A DNA stretch of 64,000 nt from Streptomyces olivaceus (GCF_000721235.1 NZ_JOFH01000009.1:124001-188000); one strand, 5' to 3'; shown: positions 1 to 9,394, counted from the stretch's first letter. Notes: generated by a model from the letters alone, not told the origin. Numbers and translations: made by a program.

Positions 1-30
1 GGCGTGCTCGGACACCATGGCGATCCTCAT
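1..30 (-). CDS. Glycosyltransferase, first 10 codons only
   Basis: An ATG on the minus strand at 30 opens a frame reading MRIAMVSEHA up to the window edge. This is a typical first strand of a GT-B glycosyltransferase (family 4), and many Streptomyces members begin this way. Its start overlaps the stop of the preceding glycosyltransferase gene by 3 nt (ATGA), so it looks like the next gene of the same operon. The identification rests on ten residues and on context. Confidence 0.6.
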   Translation of the reverse strand, partial: MRIAMVSEHA

Positions 31-977
31 CGGGTCACCTCCTTGAGCAGCCGCTCCCAGTCGTCCAGGAAGCGGGGCAGCCCGTAGCGGGCCAGGGCCG
101 CCGCGCGGGCTTCGTCGCCGACCGCCCGCGCGTGCGGCGGGTCGGCGAGGAAGTCGCGTACGGCGTCGGTCAGTACGTCGATGCGGTTGGAGACCACACC
201 GGCGCCCGGGGGCACGGCCTCGGTCACCTCGGTGGTGGCGAGGGCGACCACGGGCATGCCCAGGTGCATGGCCTCCAGCAGGGACAGGCCGAGGGACGTC
301 CAGCGGACGGGGTGGACGTAGACGCGGCGGCGGGCCAGTTCGGTGTGCAGGTCGCGCTGCGGGACGTCCCGCGTGCGGCAGCGGCCGGGGTCGACGCCGA
401 TGTGCTCGGCGAGTCCCTCGGTGCGCATGCCGAAGACGTCGAGCGGGGCGGCCCGCGCGAAGGCGGGGAGCAGGTCCGTGCCGGTCGTCCGGCCGCGCCT
501 GACCGGTTCGTTGACGACGACGGCGGCGCGGTCCAGTTCGCCGCCGTAGCGGTGGCCGGGGTCGACGATGCCGTGTTCGACGACGGCGGTCGGGGCCGGA
601 CCGGCGTCCCACATCAGCCGGTTGAAGTGGGTGACGTGGACGAGCGTGACGCCGGGGAGGTCCGCGGCGGGGTGGCGGGTGCGGGGCACGTCGCCGTCGG
701 GGGCGTTGTGCTCCAGGTACACCAGTGGGGGGCGGCGGCCCAGCCAGCGGTCCACGAGGCCGAGTTCGTGCGGGCGCTGGAGGATCACGAGGTCGATGTC
801 CTCGTCCCGCAGCCGCTCGGGCGGTACTTCGACGACGGAGTCGGGCCAGTCCCAGGTGCGGGCGCGGCCGAGGCCGTCGGGCCCGCGGTCCGGGGTGACG
901 GGCACGAGGTAGGTGTGCGGGCCCTGCACGAAGGCCGTGGTCCACGACCCGTGCACGTGCCAGATCAGGATCCTCAT
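27..977 (-). CDS. Glycosyltransferase, GT-B fold (GT1/GT4-like)
   Basis: This 316-residue protein should move a sugar from an activated donor to a glycan or small acceptor in the cytoplasm. The N-terminal strand MRILIWHVHGS and the C-terminal block SLGLSLLEAMHLGMPVVA, with its E-x7-type acidic pair for the donor nucleotide, are typical of GT-B retaining enzymes. The length is slightly short for the family (350-420). The start ATG overlaps the stop of the upstream GT9 gene by 4 nt and its own stop overlaps the next glycosyltransferase start, so translation is likely coupled. Donor and acceptor cannot be read from sequence. Neighbouring heptose-type genes suggest surface-glycan or glycosylated-metabolite assembly. 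Confidence 0.85.
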   Translation of the reverse strand: MRILIWHVHGSWTTAFVQGPHTYLVPVTPDRGPDGLGRARTWDWPDSVVEVPPERLRDEDIDLVILQRPHELGLVDRWLGRRPPLVYLEHNAPDGDVPRTRHPAADLPGVTLVHVTHFNRLMWDAGPAPTAVVEHGIVDPGHRYGGELDRAAVVVNEPVRRGRTTGTDLLPAFARAAPLDVFGMRTEGLAEHIGVDPGRCRTRDVPQRDLHTELARRRVYVHPVRWTSLGLSLLEAMHLGMPVVALATTEVTEAVPPGAGVVSNRIDVLTDAVRDFLADPPHARAVGDEARAAALARYGLPRFLDDWERLLKEVTR

Positions 978-1981
978 GTCTCCCCCATCGGCTTCTCGGC
1001 GGCCATCAGTTTCCCGACGGCGGCGGCCACGTCGGTGGCCGTGACGGTGTTGAGGCAGGGGTGCCCGGGGACGGGGCAGTCGCGGGCCCTGCTGCCGGCG
1101 CAGGGCGCGTCCTGGTCGCCCAGCAGGACGTAGGGGACGCCGTAGGGCCGCCAGCGCTCGGCGGGTACGACGGGGGCGAACAGGGAGACGACGGGGGTGC
1201 CGACGGCGGCGGCGAGGTGGGCGGGCGCGGTGTTGCCGGTGACGACGACGGCGGCGCCCGCGAGGACGCCGGCCAGTGCGGGGGCGTCGGTGCGGCCGCC
1301 GAGGTCGGTGCCGTGCGCGCCGGCGACCCGCGCGGTGAGGTCCCGCTCACCGGGACCGCCGGTGACCAGCACCCGGTGTCCGGCGGCGGCGAGTTCGCGC
1401 ACGGCCTCGGCGGCGCGCCCGGGGCTCCAGGCGCGGGCGGGGACGCTGGCGCCGGGGTGGAGGACGACGTAGGGGCCGGGTCCGGTGAGCGCGTCGGCGG
1501 GCGGCGGCGGGTGCACGCGCAGCCGCCCGTCGTCGGCCGCGGGGAACCCGGCCGCCCCGGCGAGGTCGAGGGCGGCCTCGGCCTCGTGGGCGTGCGGGGC
1601 GCGCCGGTGGCGCAGGTCGAGGAGGGAGCCGGGGTAGTCCACGCTGTCCGCGGCGATGTACCGGACGCCGGCCAGGCGCAGGACCAGGGCGGTGGGCAGC
1701 GGGGACTGGTGGAAGGAGGTGAGGATCAGCGCCGTGTCGGCGTCGATGCGGCCGGCCAGGGCGTCGAGGTCCGCGCGGCTCACGTCGGGCGGGTCGAAGC
1801 CGCCCCACGGGGCGTCCCACACCAGGACCTCGTCGACGCCGGGCAGCAGCCGGGCGGCGGGGGCGCCGCGGCTGCCGCACAGGAGGGTGACGTGGTCGGC
1901 GCGGGCGGCGACGGCGCGCACGGCGGGCCCGGCGAGCAGGACGTCCCCGAAGCTGTCGAGCCGGGTGACGAGCGCCTTCAT
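974..1981 (-). CDS. Glycosyltransferase family 9 (heptosyltransferase-like)
   Basis: This 335-residue protein resembles ADP-heptose:LPS heptosyltransferases of GT9. Visible family marks are the N-terminal MKALVTRLDSFGDVLLAGPA, where the Asp near residue 10 is the conserved catalytic-region acid, and further on PYVVLHPGAS and the C-terminal VTGNTAPAHLAAAVGTPVVSLF, which binds the nucleotide sugar. A much longer frame continues upstream, but the ATG at 1981 overlaps the stop of the HAD gene by 4 nt and begins exactly at the family N-terminus. In Gram-positive bacteria such proteins occur in heptose-containing surface or secondary-metabolite glycan clusters. The adjacent GmhB-type phosphatase makes an ADP-heptose donor plausible. 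Confidence 0.88.
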   Translation of the reverse strand: MKALVTRLDSFGDVLLAGPAVRAVAARADHVTLLCGSRGAPAARLLPGVDEVLVWDAPWGGFDPPDVSRADLDALAGRIDADTALILTSFHQSPLPTALVLRLAGVRYIAADSVDYPGSLLDLRHRRAPHAHEAEAALDLAGAAGFPAADDGRLRVHPPPPADALTGPGPYVVLHPGASVPARAWSPGRAAEAVRELAAAGHRVLVTGGPGERDLTARVAGAHGTDLGGRTDAPALAGVLAGAAVVVTGNTAPAHLAAAVGTPVVSLFAPVVPAERWRPYGVPYVLLGDQDAPCAGSRARDCPVPGHPCLNTVTATDVAAAVGKLMAAEKPMGET

Positions 1982-2799
1982 GACGGCCTCCGGCACGGGT
2001 CGGGGGCTCCACCGGACGGTGCGGGAGCCGTGGTCGCGGGCCGCTGACCGGAACAGGCACCACCGTCGTGCGGGGCGTCCGGCGCCGGGCCGTCGGGCGC
2101 CGGGCCGTCGGGCGCCGGGCCGTCGGGCGCCGGGCCGTCGGGCGCCGGGCCGTCGAGGGCCGGGCCGTCGGGGGCCGGGCCGTCCGGCGCCGGATCGTCG
2201 AGCAGCGACCGTACGGCGGTCAGGAGGTCCGGGGCGGTGTGGGCGGCGGCCTCGGTCTCCTCGGGGCGGGTGCGGGCGTTGGGGACGAGGATGCCGTGGG
2301 CGCCCGCACGGGCGGCGGCCTCCGTGTCGGCGCCGATGTCGCCGACGACCACGCAGTCGGCGGGGTCGGTGCAGACGCGGCCGGCGGCCCACAGGACCAG
2401 GCCGGGCTGCGGCTTGCGGCAGTGGCAGCCGTCGTCGGGGCCGTGCGGGCAGATCGCCCAGACGTCGAAGGGGCCGAGGAGGTCGTCGATGCGCCGGTTG
2501 ACGCGCCGGACGTCGGTGCCGCTGATCAGACCGCGGGCGACGCCGGACTGGTTGGTGACGACGCCGACGCGGATGTCCCGGGCACGCAGCAGGGCCACCG
2601 CCTCGCGGGCGCCCTCGACGGGCCGGACCCGCTCGGGGTCGCCGTTGTAGGGGACGTCGTGGACGAGGGTGCCGTCGCGGTCGAAGAGGACGGCCTTGAC
2701 GGGACCGACGGGCCTCACGGGACTGCCGGAGCTGAGGGGACTGCCAGGGCTGACGGGACCGACAGGACCGACGGGACCGACGGGCTTGGCGGGGCTCAT
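1978..2799 (-). CDS. HAD-IIIA phosphatase, GmhB-like (heptose bisphosphate phosphatase)
   Basis: This 273-residue HAD phosphatase carries FDRDGTL near residue 36 (the two catalytic Asp), VTNQSG, and a C-P-H ... C-H-C-R-K-P zinc site, which is the mark of the GmhB subgroup that removes the 7-phosphate from D-glycero-D-manno-heptose 1,7-bisphosphate. VGDIGADTEAA holds the Mg-binding acid. Two low-complexity ends flank the domain: about 30 residues of GPV/GSP repeats at the N-terminus, and a C-terminal tail with about eight P-A-P-D-G repeats and then roughly 30 disordered residues. Neither is part of the enzyme fold. It starts at the ATG overlapping the GT2 stop. The role is probably nucleotide-activated heptose supply for the neighbouring GT9. 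Confidence 0.85.
   Translation of the reverse strand: MSPAKPVGPVGPVGPVSPGSPLSSGSPVRPVGPVKAVLFDRDGTLVHDVPYNGDPERVRPVEGAREAVALLRARDIRVGVVTNQSGVARGLISGTDVRRVNRRIDDLLGPFDVWAICPHGPDDGCHCRKPQPGLVLWAAGRVCTDPADCVVVGDIGADTEAAARAGAHGILVPNARTRPEETEAAAHTAPDLLTAVRSLLDDPAPDGPAPDGPALDGPAPDGPAPDGPAPDGPAPDGPAPDAPHDGGACSGQRPATTAPAPSGGAPDPCRRPS
2084..2200. repeat. 15-bp tandem repeat inside the GmhB-like gene
   Basis: Eight units of a 15-bp sequence (gccgggccgtcgggc, late units diverged) run head to tail. They encode the pentapeptide PAPDG on the minus strand. The unit length keeps the frame, so gain or loss of copies would only lengthen or shorten the protein tail. The first five units are nearly identical, which points to recent expansion. 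Confidence 0.9.
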
Positions 2800-3830
2800 G
2801 CGGTCACCTCCCCCCAGGCGCGGGCGCTCCGGTGGCGCCAGAGGCCGCTGACCCGGTGCCAGGTGGCAACCGGCGGGATGAGCGCGCTGGTGACCAGCAT
2901 GGTCGTGACCTCGTGCCGGGTGCGCGGCCCGGGCGCGATGCGGGCCCAGGCGAATTCGGCGGTGCCCGCGGCCCAGCCGGCCCCGGCGAGGGCGGCGGCC
3001 CGGGGGCGTCCGGCGGCGGCGAGGACGAGGGCGGCGGCGCCGGCCGCGGTGATCGCCGCGTGGCGCCGGATACGGCCCCGGGGCGCGACCGCCTTGGCCC
3101 ACCAGTCCGGTCCGTGGAGCCGCCGCATCAGGGCGTCGTCGGCGTTGCCGCGCTGCTGCCTCAGGGACACCCAGCGGGCGGCGGGGCGTACCGGATGGCG
3201 GGTGGTGCGGCGGCCCCGCCGGATGCGCCAGCCGGCGTCCAGGACGCGCAGCGCGAGGTCGGCGTCCTCGCGGAAGGCGCGGGTGAAGCGTTCGTCGAAT
3301 CCGGCGACCCGTTTCAGCACGTCGGTGCGGTAGGCCATGTCGGCGGTGATCCACCGGGCCTGCGCGAGCCCCGCGGTGCCGCGCTCCCAGTCGGTGGGGC
3401 GGCGCTCCCCCGGCAGCGGAACGGCGATCACGCCCTGCACGGCCCCGGTGTCGGGGGCCGCCTCGGCGAGGTCCTGGATCAGCTGGTCGCACCAGTGCGG
3501 GCCGACCTGGACGTCGTCGTCGAGGAACGCGGTCCACGGCGAGGTGACCGCCCGGATGCCGGTGTTCCGGGCGGCGGCGGGGCCGCGTCCCCCGCTGCGC
3601 AGCACCACCGTGCGCTCGCGCAGGTCGCCGAGGACGGTCAGGGCGTGCTCCAGCGCACCGGAGCCGGCGTCGGGCCCGGGCCGGTCGTCGACGAGCACGA
3701 TCTCGTCCGGGGCGGGGCCGGTCGCGGCGGCGAGCGCGGCCAGGCAGTCCGCCAGCGTGTCGCGTACGAGGGTGGGGACGACGACGGCGTAGCCGGTCCT
3801 GGTGCCGCCGGTCCCGGGGGTGGCGCTCAC
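2796..3830 (-). CDS. Glycosyltransferase family 2
   Basis: This 344-residue GT-A enzyme has the usual order: YAVVVPTLVRDTLADCLAAL at the start, DEIVLVDDRPGP, then AARNTGIRAV and FLDDDV, whose DDD is the metal-binding DxD-type motif near residue 100. A C-terminal Ala-rich hydrophobic stretch may bind the membrane. The GTG start at 3830 overlaps the carbamoyltransferase stop by 4 nt. A longer frame reaches 3902 but lies inside the upstream gene and lacks family similarity. It probably adds one residue of the glycan built by this operon. Confidence 0.88.
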   Translation of the reverse strand: MSATPGTGGTRTGYAVVVPTLVRDTLADCLAALAAATGPAPDEIVLVDDRPGPDAGSGALEHALTVLGDLRERTVVLRSGGRGPAAARNTGIRAVTSPWTAFLDDDVQVGPHWCDQLIQDLAEAAPDTGAVQGVIAVPLPGERRPTDWERGTAGLAQARWITADMAYRTDVLKRVAGFDERFTRAFREDADLALRVLDAGWRIRRGRRTTRHPVRPAARWVSLRQQRGNADDALMRRLHGPDWWAKAVAPRGRIRRHAAITAAGAAALVLAAAGRPRAAALAGAGWAAGTAEFAWARIAPGPRTRHEVTTMLVTSALIPPVATWHRVSGLWRHRSARAWGEVTA

Positions 3831-5467
3831 GCGAACATCCGTCCCCGGCGCACCGCGAAGGGGCCGATGGCCAGCAGGTCCACGGGGGCCGAGCCGAAGC
3901 ACTCCAGGGCGTCGCGCGGGTCGTCGACCATGGGCCGGCCGGCGGTGTTGAGGCTGGTGTTGACGACGACGGGCAGCCCGGTACGGCGTTCGAAGGCGGC
4001 CAGCATCCGGGCGACGAGCGGCTCGCGGCGCTCCTCGACGGTCTGGATGCGGGCGGTGCCGTCGACGTGGACGACGGCCGGGATACGGTCGCGCCAGGCG
4101 GCGGCGACGTCGTGCACGAAGAGCATGTACGGGCTCGGGACGGGCCCGGTGAAGAGGTCGGGGGCGCGGTCGGCGAGCACCATGGGCGCGACGGGCCGGA
4201 ACTCCTCGCGGCCCTTGACGTGGTTGAGGCGTTCGAGGTTCTCCGCGCGGCCGGGGTGGGCCATCAGGGAGCGGTGCCCGAGCGCGCGCGGCCCGAACTC
4301 GCTGCGGCCCTGGAACCAGGCCACGACGCCGTCCCGGGCGAGTTCCTCGGCGACGGTCTCGGCGATGTCGTCCGGTTCCTCGTAGGGGATCGCGGCCGTC
4401 TCCAGCCAGGCGCGGATCTCGTCGTCGCTCCAGCCGCGGCCGAGGTCGGCGCCGGACATCGGCTCGGGAGCGGCGCCCTCCTGCGCGGCGGCCACATGCA
4501 GGGCGCCGCCGAGGGCGGTGCCGGCGTCACCGGCGGCGGGCTGCACCCACACGTGCCGGTACGGGCCGCGCGCGGCGATCTTCGAGTTGGCGACGCAGTT
4601 GAGCGCGACACCGCCCGCCATGGTGAGGGCCTCTCCCCCGGCCTCGCCGTGCAGCCAGTGGACGAGTTCGAGGAGCAGCTCCTCCAGGACGGCCTGGGTG
4701 CTCGCGGCCAGGTCCGCGTGGTCCCGCGTCCAGTCCTCACCCTTGGCGCGGGGCGGCGCCAGGGCCGCCCAGTCGACGCCGTGGGCGCGGAAGCCGCCGT
4801 CGCCGGTGGCGTGGACGTACTCGCGCAGCCGGTCGAGGTGGCGGGGGGTGCCGTAGGAGGCGAGGGCCATCACCTTGTACTCGTCGCTGCTGCGCAGGAA
4901 ACCGAGGTGCGCGGTCAGGTCCTCGTAGACGAGGCCGAGCGAGTGCGGCAGGGCCTGGGTGGCGAGGGTGTCCAGCTTGCCGTCGCGGTAGCGGCCGGCC
5001 AGGTGGGAGGCGGACTCGCCGCGTCCGTCGAGGACGAGGACGTCGTTGTCGGGGTGGGGCGAGGCCGGTCCGGCGGAGGCGGCGTGCGCGACGTGGTGCG
5101 GGACGAAGACGACCCGGTCGGGGTCGAGTCCGGGCAGCGCCTCGGCCAGGAACTCGGGGGCCCGGCGGGCGTACTCGAGGCGCAGCGGGTCCCAGGGGTC
5201 GTCGAGGCCCATGGCGCGGGCGGGCCGGGCGAGCTTGGGGTCGAAGGAGTAGGCGACGGCGTCCAGCTCCTCGGGCCGCACCCCGGCGTGCTCCAGGCAC
5301 CAGCGTGCCGACAGCTCCGGCACCTCCCAGGCGGAGAAGGGCACCGGGCGCTTGCCGTGCTTGCGCCGGCTGAAGCGTTCCTCCTCTGCGGCCGCGACCG
5401 TCCGGCCGTCGACGACGAGGGCGGCGGCCGGGTCGTGGAACAGTGCGTTGATCCCAAGGATGCGCAT
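3827..5467 (-). CDS. Carbamoyltransferase, NodU/CmcH/TobZ family
   Basis: This 546-residue enzyme transfers carbamoyl from carbamoyl phosphate through a carbamoyl-adenylate to a hydroxyl, often of a sugar. Diagnostic blocks are GINALFHDPAAALVVDG at the N-terminus, the metal-binding HHVAHAAS near residue 120, GGVALNCVANSKIA, and the C-terminal RSEFGPRALGHRSLMAHP followed by FRPVAPMV. The length is normal for the family. The start at 5467 has GAGAGGAG about 8 nt upstream; an alternative start at 5518 lacks a site. It is first in a chain of genes joined by 4-nt overlaps, so a carbamoylated sugar is a likely product feature. Confidence 0.92.
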   Translation of the reverse strand: MRILGINALFHDPAAALVVDGRTVAAAEEERFSRRKHGKRPVPFSAWEVPELSARWCLEHAGVRPEELDAVAYSFDPKLARPARAMGLDDPWDPLRLEYARRAPEFLAEALPGLDPDRVVFVPHHVAHAASAGPASPHPDNDVLVLDGRGESASHLAGRYRDGKLDTLATQALPHSLGLVYEDLTAHLGFLRSSDEYKVMALASYGTPRHLDRLREYVHATGDGGFRAHGVDWAALAPPRAKGEDWTRDHADLAASTQAVLEELLLELVHWLHGEAGGEALTMAGGVALNCVANSKIAARGPYRHVWVQPAAGDAGTALGGALHVAAAQEGAAPEPMSGADLGRGWSDDEIRAWLETAAIPYEEPDDIAETVAEELARDGVVAWFQGRSEFGPRALGHRSLMAHPGRAENLERLNHVKGREEFRPVAPMVLADRAPDLFTGPVPSPYMLFVHDVAAAWRDRIPAVVHVDGTARIQTVEERREPLVARMLAAFERRTGLPVVVNTSLNTAGRPMVDDPRDALECFGSAPVDLLAIGPFAVRRGRMFA

Positions 5468-5555
5468 GAGGTGGGCTCCTCTCTCGACGTCGCGGGTGCC
5501 GCGGCCCGGCTGCCTCAAACGCTTGAAGACTGCCTACTTCCCGACAAGGGGCCAA

Positions 5556-5574
5556 TTGTCACTTCACATGACAA
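5556..5574. promoter_or_regulatory. Inverted repeat in the promoter region of the carbamoyltransferase operon
   Basis: TTGTCA and TGACAA, separated by 7 nt, lie in an unusually AT-rich stretch about 90 nt upstream of the carbamoyltransferase start and just past the stop of the SDR gene. The 130-nt gap is the only break in an otherwise overlapping gene chain, so it probably carries a separate promoter. Whether the repeat is an operator or chance is unknown. Confidence 0.3.
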
Positions 5575-5597
5575 CATCATCCGTTTTGTCGGCGGAG

Positions 5598-6590
<993 letters not shown>

Positions 6591-6681
6591 GGGGCCCTCC
6601 TCACTCTCGCCGTCGGGTGCGTGTCGGCTGAGTAACCCGGCGAGCACCTCCCCTACCCCGAACACCCATTCGAGGCCGCGA

Positions 6682-6855
6682 CCGGGCGGCCCCTGCCGGG
6701 CGGCCCCTGTCGGGCGGCCTCTGCCGGGCGGCCCCTGCCAAGCGACTCCTGCCGGCCGACCCCTGCCGGGCGACCCCCGCCGGCCGACTCCCGCCGGGCG
6801 GCCACGACCGGTCGCTGCCGCCGTACGGCCACGACCGGTCGCTGCCGCCGTACGG
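6682..6855. repeat. Intergenic GC-rich repeats between SDR and MFS genes
   Basis: About 120 bp of imperfect units of roughly 15 bp resembling cgggcggcccctgc are followed by two perfect 27-bp copies (6802-6828 and 6829-6855) beginning ccacgaccggtcgctg. No convincing gene covers this space: the frames through it are antisense extensions of the transporter. The second 27-bp copy ends 3 nt before the stop of the MFS gene. Confidence 0.75.
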
Positions 6856-6858
6856 CGC

Positions 6859-8097
6859 TCAGCGCGTGGGCAGGTGCCGTCGGTACGAGCGCAGGACGAG
6901 CCAGCCGCAGGCCGCGGCCATGGCGGTGACCGCCACGAGGAGCAGGGGAACCGGCGGGCCGCCGTGACCGGCGAGCGCGGCGAGGACCGTCGGGAGCAGG
7001 AAGCCGCTGTAGGCGATCGCGTAGAACACTCCGGTGAGCCCCGCCAGGTCGGCCGGGCCGGCGATCCGCTGGACCTCCAGGACTCCGGACACCATGCCGA
7101 CGCCCATGCCCGAGCCGGAGACAGCGGCGGCCAGGATGCCCAGGACCCAGGACTGCGTCTGGCCGGCCGCCGCCACCAGCGCGATCCCGGCCGTGATGAC
7201 CGCGAGGCCGACCAGGAGGCCGCGGGCGCTGTCGCGCGAGTCGAGGCGCTTCGCCCAGGGCTGGACGAGCGCCGAGGCGCCGAGGGCCACGGCGGTGAGC
7301 AGCGTCGCGTAGGCGATGCCGAGCCCGGAGGTGGTGGGCGCCAGCAGGACCGGCAGATAGCCGTACCCGAGGGCGGCCGAGGCGAAGATCCAGGGCGCCA
7401 CGACGACCACGACGCGGGTGAAGCGCCGGTGCCCGGCGGCCGGGACCCGCAGCTGGTTGACCAGCGGACCGGGCACTCCCCCGGTCAGGCCCGTCTCGGG
7501 TGCGCGCAGCACGAGCCACGCGAGCGGCAGCGTGAGGAGGATGTGGAGGGCGAACGGCAGCTGCTCGGGCCAGGGCCCCCACTGGGCTATCAGCCCGGCG
7601 ACGACGGCTCCGGTGGCCGACCCCAGGGAGAAGGACAGGGCCGCGCGGCGCGCTCCCGCACCGGAGTCGGCGCGGAGGTCGTAGGGCGGCTGGGAGAGCT
7701 CCTTCAGCCAGCTGGTGCCGACGCAGGTGGCCGTCCCGACCGCGACGCCGGCCAGGAAGCGTCCCAGGCAGATCACCAGCGGTCCGGCCTCGCCGAAGGC
7801 CAGCGCCGCGCTGGTGGCGACGGCGGCGAGGACGCCGGCGAACATCAGCGGACGCCGGCCGTACCGGTCGCTCAGCGCGCCGCTGAGCAGGAACGCGGGC
7901 ACGAGCCCGAGTACGTAGACGCCGAGGAAGCCGTTGACCGCGGTCGTGGAGTAGTGCTGCCGCTCTTGGTAGAGCAGCAGCAGCGGGCTGAACTGGTTGC
8001 CGGCCCAGGTGCTGAAGAACATGACGGCGAACACCGACGCCCAGGGCCGGGCCCGGGTGGGGGCCGGCGCCGGGGACGGCGCCACCGCCGCGGTCAC
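6859..8097 (-). CDS. MFS transporter
   Basis: This 412-residue protein has about twelve hydrophobic segments and the family signature GALSDRYGRRPL between helices 2 and 3. It belongs to the major facilitator superfamily and probably exports a small molecule by proton antiport. The GTG start at 8097 overlaps the stop of the GntR gene by 4 nt, so the two form one unit; the regulator probably senses the transporter's substrate. The substrate is not readable from sequence. Confidence 0.88.
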   Translation of the reverse strand: MTAAVAPSPAPAPTRARPWASVFAVMFFSTWAGNQFSPLLLLYQERQHYSTTAVNGFLGVYVLGLVPAFLLSGALSDRYGRRPLMFAGVLAAVATSAALAFGEAGPLVICLGRFLAGVAVGTATCVGTSWLKELSQPPYDLRADSGAGARRAALSFSLGSATGAVVAGLIAQWGPWPEQLPFALHILLTLPLAWLVLRAPETGLTGGVPGPLVNQLRVPAAGHRRFTRVVVVVAPWIFASAALGYGYLPVLLAPTTSGLGIAYATLLTAVALGASALVQPWAKRLDSRDSARGLLVGLAVITAGIALVAAAGQTQSWVLGILAAAVSGSGMGVGMVSGVLEVQRIAGPADLAGLTGVFYAIAYSGFLLPTVLAALAGHGGPPVPLLLVAVTAMAAACGWLVLRSYRRHLPTR

Positions 8098-8735
8098 AGC
8101 AGCCCCCGGTGGCGGGCGAGGTGGCGGTCCAGCACCGCGCCGTACCCGGCCGCGTCGTGCGCGCCCAGGCGGGCGGCCAGCTCGCGGTGGTCGCCGAGCG
8201 CCTCCGCCTGCGCGAGATCGGTACTGGTCAGCACCACGTGGGCGAGGCGGAGCTGCCGGTCGCGCAGCAGATCGAAGAAGTGCACGGCGATCGGGTTGCC
8301 GGCCAGGCCGATCACCGCGGCGTGGAAGTCCGCGTCCGCCTCGACGAAGGCCCCGACGTCTCCCACGGCCATGGCCGCTTCCTGGCGCCGCAGCGAACCG
8401 CTCAGGGCCGCCGCCACCTCGACCGGGTCAGGCCGGCGCGCGGCGACCCGCACGGCGGCGGTGCGCTCCAGGGCGTCGCGCATCTCCAGGACGTCGGCGG
8501 CCTCACTCGGCGGAATCGGGGACACGGTGGCGCCCTGCCGCGAGGAGAGCCTGATGAGCCGCTCGGCCTCCAACCGCAGGAAGGCCTCGTGCACGGGCGT
8601 CCGGCTCAGTTGCAGTTCGCCGCAGATCTGGCCTTCGCTGAGCCGGTCTCCTCCCGCGAGATCACCCCGGATGATCCGGTGTTTGGTGTGCGTGTAGGCG
8701 CGCTCCGCCGCGGTCTGGGTGGTCTTGAGTGGCAT
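8094..8735 (-). CDS. GntR-family regulator, FCD subfamily
   Basis: This 213-residue protein has an N-terminal winged helix (GDLAGGDRLSEGQICGELQLSRTPVHEAFLRLE spans the recognition helix) and a C-terminal all-helical FCD domain, with FHAAVIGLAGN among the usual metal/ligand residues. It likely represses its own operon with the MFS gene. I start it at the ATG at 8735 (MPLKTT). An upstream ATG chain would place the start inside the palindrome at 8753-8774 and is less likely. Confidence 0.87.
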   Translation of the reverse strand: MPLKTTQTAAERAYTHTKHRIIRGDLAGGDRLSEGQICGELQLSRTPVHEAFLRLEAERLIRLSSRQGATVSPIPPSEAADVLEMRDALERTAAVRVAARRPDPVEVAAALSGSLRRQEAAMAVGDVGAFVEADADFHAAVIGLAGNPIAVHFFDLLRDRQLRLAHVVLTSTDLAQAEALGDHRELAARLGAHDAAGYGAVLDRHLARHRGLL

Positions 8736-8752
8736 GTGCGGCAGCGTAGCGG

Positions 8753-8774
8753 ATGCATGCATCGTTGCATGCAT
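8753..8774. promoter_or_regulatory. Palindromic operator of the GntR/MFS unit
   Basis: ATGCATGCA and TGCATGCAT form a perfect 9-nt inverted repeat around a 4-nt centre, 17 nt upstream of the GntR start. The size and place fit an autorepression site of an FCD-type GntR protein. The pure ATGC repetition is rare in DNA of this composition. Confidence 0.6.
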
Positions 8775-8924
8775 GAGGGATCCCCCTTCCGCCGCCCTGT
8801 CCGCTCGCCGACCGCCACCGGCCGTCCGCGGTCGGTCGCCCGCGGTCGGTCGTCCGCCGCCCGCCGTCGGCGACACGGGTCCGTGCCTGACCCCCCGGTC
8901 CGCCGTGGTGCCTACGATCGTCCG

Positions 8925-9365
8925 GTGGCCACCTTCTCGCTCGAACGCACCGCCCCGCTCCCCCTGGACGAGGCCTGGCGCCGCCTCACCCGCTGGGAGC
9001 GGCACGGCGACACCGTGCCGCTGACCCGGGTCTTCGCCGAGCCGCCGGGGCCGTCCGGTCCGGGCACGGTGGTCGTGGCCCGCACGGGCGCCGGTCCGCT
9101 CGCCTTCGACGACCGCATGGAGGTGACCGTCTGGCGGCCGCCGCTGGACGACGCCCCCGGTCTGTGCCGGCTGGAGAAGCGCGGCCGGGTCGTGCGCGGC
9201 TGGGCCGAGATCGAGGTGCGTCCCGGGCCCGGCGGCCGCGCGCGCGTCGAGTGGCGCGAGGAGCTGGACGTCCGGCTGCTGCCCGCCGCCTTCGACGGCG
9301 TCCTCGGGCGCTCGGGGCGGTACGTCTTCGGACGCACCGTCAACCACCTGCTCCGGCAGCCGTGA
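8925..9365 (+). CDS. SRPBCC-family protein
   Basis: This 146-residue protein starts at a GTG (VATFSLERTAPLPLDEAWRR). The N-terminal strand-helix pattern, the amphipathic middle strands (RVEWREEL) and a long C-terminal helix (FGRTVNHLL) fit the START/polyketide-cyclase-like SRPBCC fold that binds small hydrophobic ligands. It stands alone, divergent from the GntR unit, and is followed by a bulged hairpin. The ligand and role are unknown. Confidence 0.8.
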   Translation: MATFSLERTAPLPLDEAWRRLTRWERHGDTVPLTRVFAEPPGPSGPGTVVVARTGAGPLAFDDRMEVTVWRPPLDDAPGLCRLEKRGRVVRGWAEIEVRPGPGGRARVEWREELDVRLLPAAFDGVLGRSGRYVFGRTVNHLLRQP

Positions 9366-9366
9366 A

Positions 9367-9394
9367 CGACGGGTTGCGGGCCGGGCAACCGTCG
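9367..9394 (+). terminator. Hairpin after the SRPBCC gene
   Basis: CGACGGGTTGC pairs with GCAACCGTCG apart from one bulged G, with a 7-nt loop, beginning 2 nt after the stop. There is no T tract, as is usual for Streptomyces terminators. Confidence 0.5.

Noticed and set aside
132..1133. Long plus-strand frame over the glycosyltransferase genes
   Set aside because: Antisense shadow caused by high third-position GC; no family motif.
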